DNA of 64,000 bases from Glandiceps talaboti (Eukaryota; Hemichordata; Enteropneusta; Spengelidae), in assembly GCF_964340395.1 (NCBI RefSeq), contig NC_135568.1, forward strand, positions 18,770,748 through 18,834,747, in the 5' to 3' direction. Made by a program: the position numbers and the translations under genes. Positions 60,806 to 64,000 of the stretch are shown here, piece after piece. The notes under the pieces are model-generated. The model saw nothing but the letters and a program-made list of their open reading frames with translations, was not told the DNA's origin and searched no databases. Positions within the stretch are counted from its first letter, which is position 1. The number at the start of each line of letters is the position of its first letter.

Positions 60806-61609
60806 ACATTTCTGATGTTCGCATTCTTTACCATTTTATTTCTTCTGATCATTTTCCTCTTTGGGTTAATATAGAAAAAGTGGTTTAGTTCAAGCTGAAC
60901 CTATTCTGCACAATATGTGCAACCCCAATTGAACCTCTAATTGGAGTAAAGCTTTGCCACATAATTTGTGCACCTATAAGAATCTAAATGGCCATTTATT
61001 TCACAATCTAGAAATGCCCAGTGAAGTTTTTGTGTCGTGATCCGAATTGTAAGAATGGTAACCACCTGCATGGGTTACAGACATTGTACACAAATATTGT
61101 TACATGTCGTAAATCAGCTGCCAACAATTTTGTATTCCATCTTCAACGTTCAATGAATCTGGTTTCAATGTTGTTGAAAAAACATTATGCAAGTCTACTT
61201 AATTCTGTCAAAAACAGTTACAAAAAGCAGTAACCACCATTGCATCATGAAAATCAACTCTGTCAAACAAGTACAAAACAAATGCTTTATCATTTTGAAT
61301 AGCACATGACACTGTTGAGATTACAATATCCATCTATTTTATACCAGATGCTGCCATTGGGGTTTGGGGAATTTAGAAGTATGCTGAAAATGTTTCATAT
61401 ATCAAAATTAGGTTCAGCAATACACATGTAGTATAATACATGTATAAATTATGTAAATAGGGGACTGTCAATTGACTGTACGTATACATGTACATTGTCA
61501 CTACTAGTAACAAGTAGGAATGACAATTTACCATATCCTTGCCATTTACCTACTCCCTGACTTCTCCCAATTGTTCGCTTCTAATTTCTAATTTTTTTCT
61601 TCCTTTATT
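60806..61609 (+). pseudogene. Second, shorter copy of the LINE remnant
   Basis: Begins with ACATTTCTGATGTTCGCATT exactly 1,115 bp after its equivalent at 59691 and follows the first copy to the CTTCCTTTATTA word. About 240 bp are deleted: TCAATGTTGTTG runs straight into AAAAAACATTATGCAAG. It is a tandem duplication followed by deletion, both copies non-functional. Confidence 0.8.
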
Positions 61610-62060
61610 ACCAATGCTAATTTTTAGAGGCTGTCGGCTATTGAAAGAGCAATGAAGTTATGAGACCAAATTATTTAGTTTTGGGTCCTCTGTGTCACAC
61701 TGAGTTGGGAAATGTATAGTAACATTAGACAAAGAGAAGTCACATTGGGCCTAGAGCCCTTAGCTAGTGATATGATGATACTCCTCCTTTCTGAATTTTG
61801 GGATGACGTCTCAGATTTACCACATACATTCAGGACTTGATGAATATATCAAAGATCATTTTGATGTTATAAATATTGTTTGTTCTTGTATATTTGCATA
61901 ATAAGGGACAACCATGTGATAATGAGCAATAGAATCAATGATATGAAAAGTCAAGAAAGTCTTCTCCACCTTCAAAATACAGAAAAAAATATATCAAGAA
62001 AACTATGATTTCTGTATATTGGAGGCCATGTTGAATATTTAATGATGTCATGTGACAAGA
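61610..62060. other. Non-coding remainder of the B-C insertion
   Basis: No gene or known element is recognised. It includes GGCCATGTTGAATATTTAATG, similar to a word inside the unit. Confidence 0.4.
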
Positions 62061-62692
62061 ATTTGCATATATTTAGAATCCATGTTGCATTTTGATTCCA
62101 CAAATATATGGTTATACCAGATGACACTTGGCCAGTTTGGACTCATAAGCATGCTTGTAATATGATACATGTATTTAAACTTTTTGCATCATGTCACACA
62201 GATATATTATCTAAAAACCAACATTTTGTGCCCAAATATTTACATATTATAACGTATTTGCAAGTAATTCCACATATTTATGACGTTGAACAACAAAGTC
62301 CAATGAAAAATAAAGACTTTTTTAGGTTCACTAATACAAAATTAAGAATTTGTGAAAATTTTGTAATGGTGGCCATTTTGAATATTTAATGAAGTCACAT
62401 GATTAAATTTGCACACACACACACACACACACACTCACACACACACAAATTGACATACATACAGACAAACAGACATCTGCACACACAAACGTTTTGCCAT
62501 GCAAATGGCAAATGCCTATTTGTCATATCAGTGCCTGTGATTTGTTGTAAAAACACCCATTGTACTGTAAAAACCATATTTAGCATTACAATTGCAAACT
62601 CTATAGTCTTTCAGGTTTGGTAGTAAGTTTGAGCCCTAGATTTGGTAGTAAGTTTGAGCCCTAGATGATATTGTATAAGTCACCGAAGGTAA

Positions 62693-63055
62693 TAATAATG
62701 TTCATTCTTATATAGTGTTTTCCAACCCAGTCTCGGTGCTCAAATTATTATCTGGCTTCCTGGATCTATAGTAGCACAGCAGCCCTCTATACTTCCTCAA
62801 CTCCCTAGGGAGCATACAATCCATTGCAGCCTTTATAAGTGCATAGGATTAAAGCATTCACATTGCAACCTCTATCCTACCAGGTCCCCAATTATACAGC
62901 TGGGTTGACTAATGCACAGTCATGGTTCAAATCTTGCCCAAGAACTTTAGTCACTCAGAAACAAATGGCATCGATGGGGCTCGAACCTGCAACCTCCAGA
63001 TTCCAAGCTGGCCACTCTAACCAATTGCCCATCATGACTCCATGAACTCCACACG
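62693..63055 (-). mobile_element. tRNA-derived SINE, copy C
   Basis: Same element as in copy B, with intact-looking B box (GGGCTCGAACC on + at 62977-62987) and A box (CCACTCTAACCA at 63011-63022). Compared with B it has a short deletion in the LINE-like tail (GTGCTCAAATTATTATCTGG). Confidence 0.85.
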
Positions 63056-63368
63056 GCTAAATAGACCAGCCATCAATAGCCCAACAACCACTTAGGATGC
63101 ATATCTTTCACACAGATGTAATGACCCTGACACTATTTGCACAGGAGTCCAAATGAATCCATTTTTGGAGTAAGTGCAGCCAAGCTTAACATGCTGAATG
63201 AGAAGCCCAGAAATATGTCATGGTTAGACCAATAAAAGCAGAGAAAATACCCTCCCCACCCCCATCCCCAAACCCAAACCCCCACACCCTACCCCAACTA
63301 CACAAACATTCACTCTCTCTACCATATTCCCTACTGACATAAACCCAGCTATCATATCATGCATTTGT

Positions 63369-63890
63369 ATATACCTTCATCAATCAACTATATACCTATC
63401 TATGCCTATATACCAGTACCTACTGTATTTGTACATATACCTCCAATCTAAACCTATCTATGGCTTTTTATCAATCCTTACTGTATTTGTACATATACCT
63501 CCAATCTAAACCTATCTATGGCTTTTTATCAATCCTTACTGTATTTGTACATATACCTCAATCTAAACCTATCTATGGCTATATATCAATACCTACTGTA
63601 TTTGTACATATACCTCCAATCTAAACCTATCTATGGTTATATATCAATACCTACTGTATTTGTACATATACCTCCAATCTAAACCTATCTATGGTTATAT
63701 ATCAATACCTACTGTATTTGTACATATACCTCCAATCTAAACCTGTCTATGACTATATATCAATCCCTACTGTACATATACCTCCAATCTAAACCTATCT
63801 ATGGCTATATATCAATACCTACTGTATAGTACTACATATCTATGCCTACTGTATAAATTTACTACCTACAAGCTAAACCTTTCTAAGCCA
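63369..63890. repeat. 58-bp minisatellite, copy C (about 7-8 units)
   Basis: Same unit and same end structure as copies A and B, but short. A variant TGGCTTTTTATCAATCC occurs only here, in two adjacent units. Confidence 0.92.
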
Positions 63891-64000
63891 TGGTAGCATT
63901 TGCAACTGTTTACCAAATATTATGTAAATATGCATTATCATGAGTCTCTATGCATGACTTTTTTGAGCTATACAATTTATACAATTACCTACACAATTCA

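Larger units (their letters stand above)
59297..62060 (+). other. Insertion between unit copies B and C
   Basis: Sequence absent from the A/B junction, where the unit end CTTATAGTA abuts ATTTGCATATATTT directly. It contains the LINE remnant and its tandem duplicate. Its right edge (GGCCATGTTGAATATTTAATG at about 62022) resembles GGCCATTTTGAATATTTAATG inside the unit (53401 and 62371), which may mark the recombination or insertion site. Confidence 0.7.
62061..64000 (+). repeat. Long duplicated unit, copy C, cut by the window end
   Basis: Collinear with the start of copy B (ATTTGCATATATTTAG, CCACAAATATATGGTTATACC, then CA-rich run at 62411, SINE, flank, minisatellite, TGGTAGCATTTGCAACTG). It contains a local duplication of TTTGGTAGTAAGTTTGAGCC at 62614 and 62640. 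It continues past base 64000. Confidence 0.9.

Overview
The window looks like nuclear DNA from an AT-rich, repeat-rich bilaterian animal, probably a marine invertebrate. The evidence is a multi-exon gene with GT-AG introns encoding a voltage-gated calcium channel beta subunit, several classes of non-LTR and tyrosine-recombinase retrotransposon remnants, tRNA-derived SINEs, and frequent TACATGTA and TCAAGGTCA words like those seen in several marine invertebrate genomes. I cannot assign a phylum from the sequence alone. There is no bacterial-type operon, no CRISPR array and no recognisable virus.

Region 1 (1-14.2 kb, + strand) is the 3' half of the calcium channel beta subunit gene (CACNB family). 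Five exons (907-1046, 3327-3439, 4135-4286, 4631-4726, 13313-14233) join in frame to 473 residues plus a stop. They encode the guanylate-kinase-like domain that grips the alpha1 subunit, then a long Arg/Asp/Glu-rich tail. The introns carry large minisatellites: a 25-bp unit in intron 1, an 18/36-bp unit starting about 28 bp after the fourth donor, and about 6 kb of a 32-bp unit. The end of exon 2 together with its splice donor is present in three tandem copies. The upstream exons (N-terminus, SH3, HOOK) lie outside the window.

Region 2 (14.2-43.5 kb) follows the stop codon. I recognise no intact gene here. It holds the 3' UTR of unknown length, minisatellites (30, 44/51, 55, 42, 27 and 34 bp units), a LINE 3' end (24.5-25.25 kb), a LINE C-terminal remnant (32.6-32.95 kb), a SAP-like coding relic (21.1-21.3 kb, - strand), an inverted pair of G-rich dispersed elements (28.75-29.95 and 33.35-34.3 kb), tetranucleotide arrays with hairpin potential, and a tRNA-derived SINE (about 36.8-37.2 kb).

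Region 3 (43.5-46 kb) is a broken DIRS-like tyrosine-recombinase retrotransposon. Its RNase H-like and recombinase parts are on +, the reverse transcriptase core appears deleted, and a gag-like piece lies inverted beside it.

Region 4 (46.3-64 kb) consists of three copies of a long duplicated unit (A 46.3-53.05, B 53.05-59.3, C from 62.06 kb). Each carries a tRNA-derived SINE and a 58-bp minisatellite whose copy number differs greatly between units. Copy A contains a clean 1,225-bp insertion with terminal inverted repeats and a TAA target duplication, whose empty site is preserved in copy B. Inside it is a promoter-like segment with a Kozak ATG and a splice donor. Between B and C lies a 2.76-kb insertion with a LINE endonuclease remnant duplicated at 1,115-bp spacing.

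The long open frames in the minisatellites arise from stop-free repeat units and should not be read as genes. The only convincing host coding sequence is the calcium channel beta subunit.
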